NCBI GenBank assembly: GCA_028290765.1 | Contig: JAQGJF010000542.1 | Location: 1 to 5,626, forward strand | DNA: 5,626 nt | Direction: 5' to 3' | Source of the DNA: Tardiphaga sp. | Lineage (GTDB): Bacteria; Pseudomonadota; Alphaproteobacteria; Rhizobiales; Xanthobacteraceae | Shown here: piece after piece, positions 5,272-5,626 of the stretch | Position numbering within the stretch: position 1 is the first letter of the stretch | Layout: each line of letters begins with the position of its first letter | Notes under the pieces: model-generated | What the model was told of the DNA's origin: nothing | Databases searched by the model: none | The model's input: the letters and a program-made list of their open reading frames with translations, nothing else | Translations under genes and position numbers: made by a program

Positions 5272-5626
5272 CTACCCCAGCGCCCTCAACTCCCGCCGCA
5301 GCACCTTGCCCGTCGCCGTCATCGGCAGGCTCTCTGCAAATTGCACAAACCGCGGATATTCGTGCGCGGCGAGCTGCACTTTCACAAAATCCTGGATCTC
5401 GCGCGCCAGTTGCTCGCTCGGCGCAAAACCCGGCCGCAGCACGATCCAGGCCTTGATCGCCTCGGTGCGGATCGGGTCGGGAATGCCGACCACCGCGGAG
5501 AGCGCCACCGCCGGGTGCTTGAGCAGCGTGTGTTCGATCTCCGACGGGCCAATGCGATAGCCGGCGCTGGTGATGACGTCGTCCTCGCGGCTGACGTACC
5601 AGAAATAGCCGTCGGCATCCTGGATG
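5272..5626 (-). CDS. AMP-forming acyl-CoA synthetase, C-terminal fragment
   Basis: The last 117 residues of an ANL-superfamily adenylate-forming enzyme are present; the start lies beyond the right edge. Such enzymes activate a carboxylic acid with ATP to an acyl-adenylate and then form the CoA thioester. Visible motifs are DADGYFWYVSREDDVI (the hinge region, residues 3-18 of the fragment) and SAGYRIGPSEIE (motif A8, 20-31). Next come HPAVALSAVVGIPDPIRTE (37-55) and, near the end, LPMTATGKVLRREL (100-113), motif A10 with the catalytic lysine at 107. The GYRIGPSEIE form is closest to the acetyl-/medium-chain or aryl-CoA synthetase branch rather than to long-chain FadD, but the substrate pocket is not in the window. 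The A10 region fits the PX4GK motif (P101 to K107) known as a target of Pat lysine acetyltransferase in Rhodopseudomonas palustris, so acetylation control is plausible. Stop TAG is at 5272-5274. Confidence 0.9.
   Translation of the reverse strand, partial: IQDADGYFWYVSREDDVITSAGYRIGPSEIEHTLLKHPAVALSAVVGIPDPIRTEAIKAWIVLRPGFAPSEQLAREIQDFVKVQLAAHEYPRFVQFAESLPMTATGKVLRRELRALG

Overview
The window reads as a chromosomal segment of a GC-rich alphaproteobacterium, most likely the Bradyrhizobium/Rhodopseudomonas group. The reasons are strong G/C bias at third codon positions, the style of the chemoreceptor signalling domain, and a palindromic intergenic repeat (arms like CCTCATCCTGAGGAGC and GCGTCTCGAAGGATGGC) of a kind I recall from Bradyrhizobium-type genomes. 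The genus is inference from memory, not from a search.

Layout. On the left, two genes run on the minus strand: the first 62 codons of a DUF3592-type membrane protein (1-188, cut by the window edge) and, upstream of it, a LysE/RhtB-family exporter (266-883). A divergent spacer (884-1084) separates them from a plus-strand operon of four tightly packed genes: an ArsR-type repressor (1085-1399) and three consecutive AHSA1-type SRPBCC proteins (1392-1877, 1899-2363, 2369-2881). A 134-bp element with three nested or adjacent stems (2898-3031) fills the convergent gap. The right half is minus strand: a 693-residue methyl-accepting chemotaxis protein (3083-5164) and the C-terminal 117 residues of an AMP-forming acyl-CoA synthetase (5272-5626, cut by the window edge).

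How the parts work together. The clearest unit is the arsR-SRPBCC operon. A near-consensus sigma-70 promoter (TTGACA, 18-nt spacer, TATTAT) has its spacer almost completely filled by the palindrome GCAACCATTTGGTTGC, the expected arrangement for an ArsR protein that represses its own operon. The -10 box is so close to the arsR ATG that the transcript is probably leaderless or nearly so. The three SRPBCC proteins share a C-terminal GWPxxxSSLKSxLExG block and look like duplicates of one ancestral gene. The first two carry an exact 36-bp direct repeat over ribosome binding site and start codon, and the second copy still contains the last codons and stop of arsR, a molecular scar of tandem duplication. 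What the SRPBCC proteins bind or modify is not visible from sequence.

The chemoreceptor and the acyl-CoA synthetase run in the same direction but are separated by 107 nt with a terminator-like hairpin, so they are probably transcribed independently. I found no tRNA, rRNA, CRISPR array, insertion sequence or phage gene. The best candidate for a little-described system is the ArsR/triple-SRPBCC cassette; the rest is ordinary for this group.
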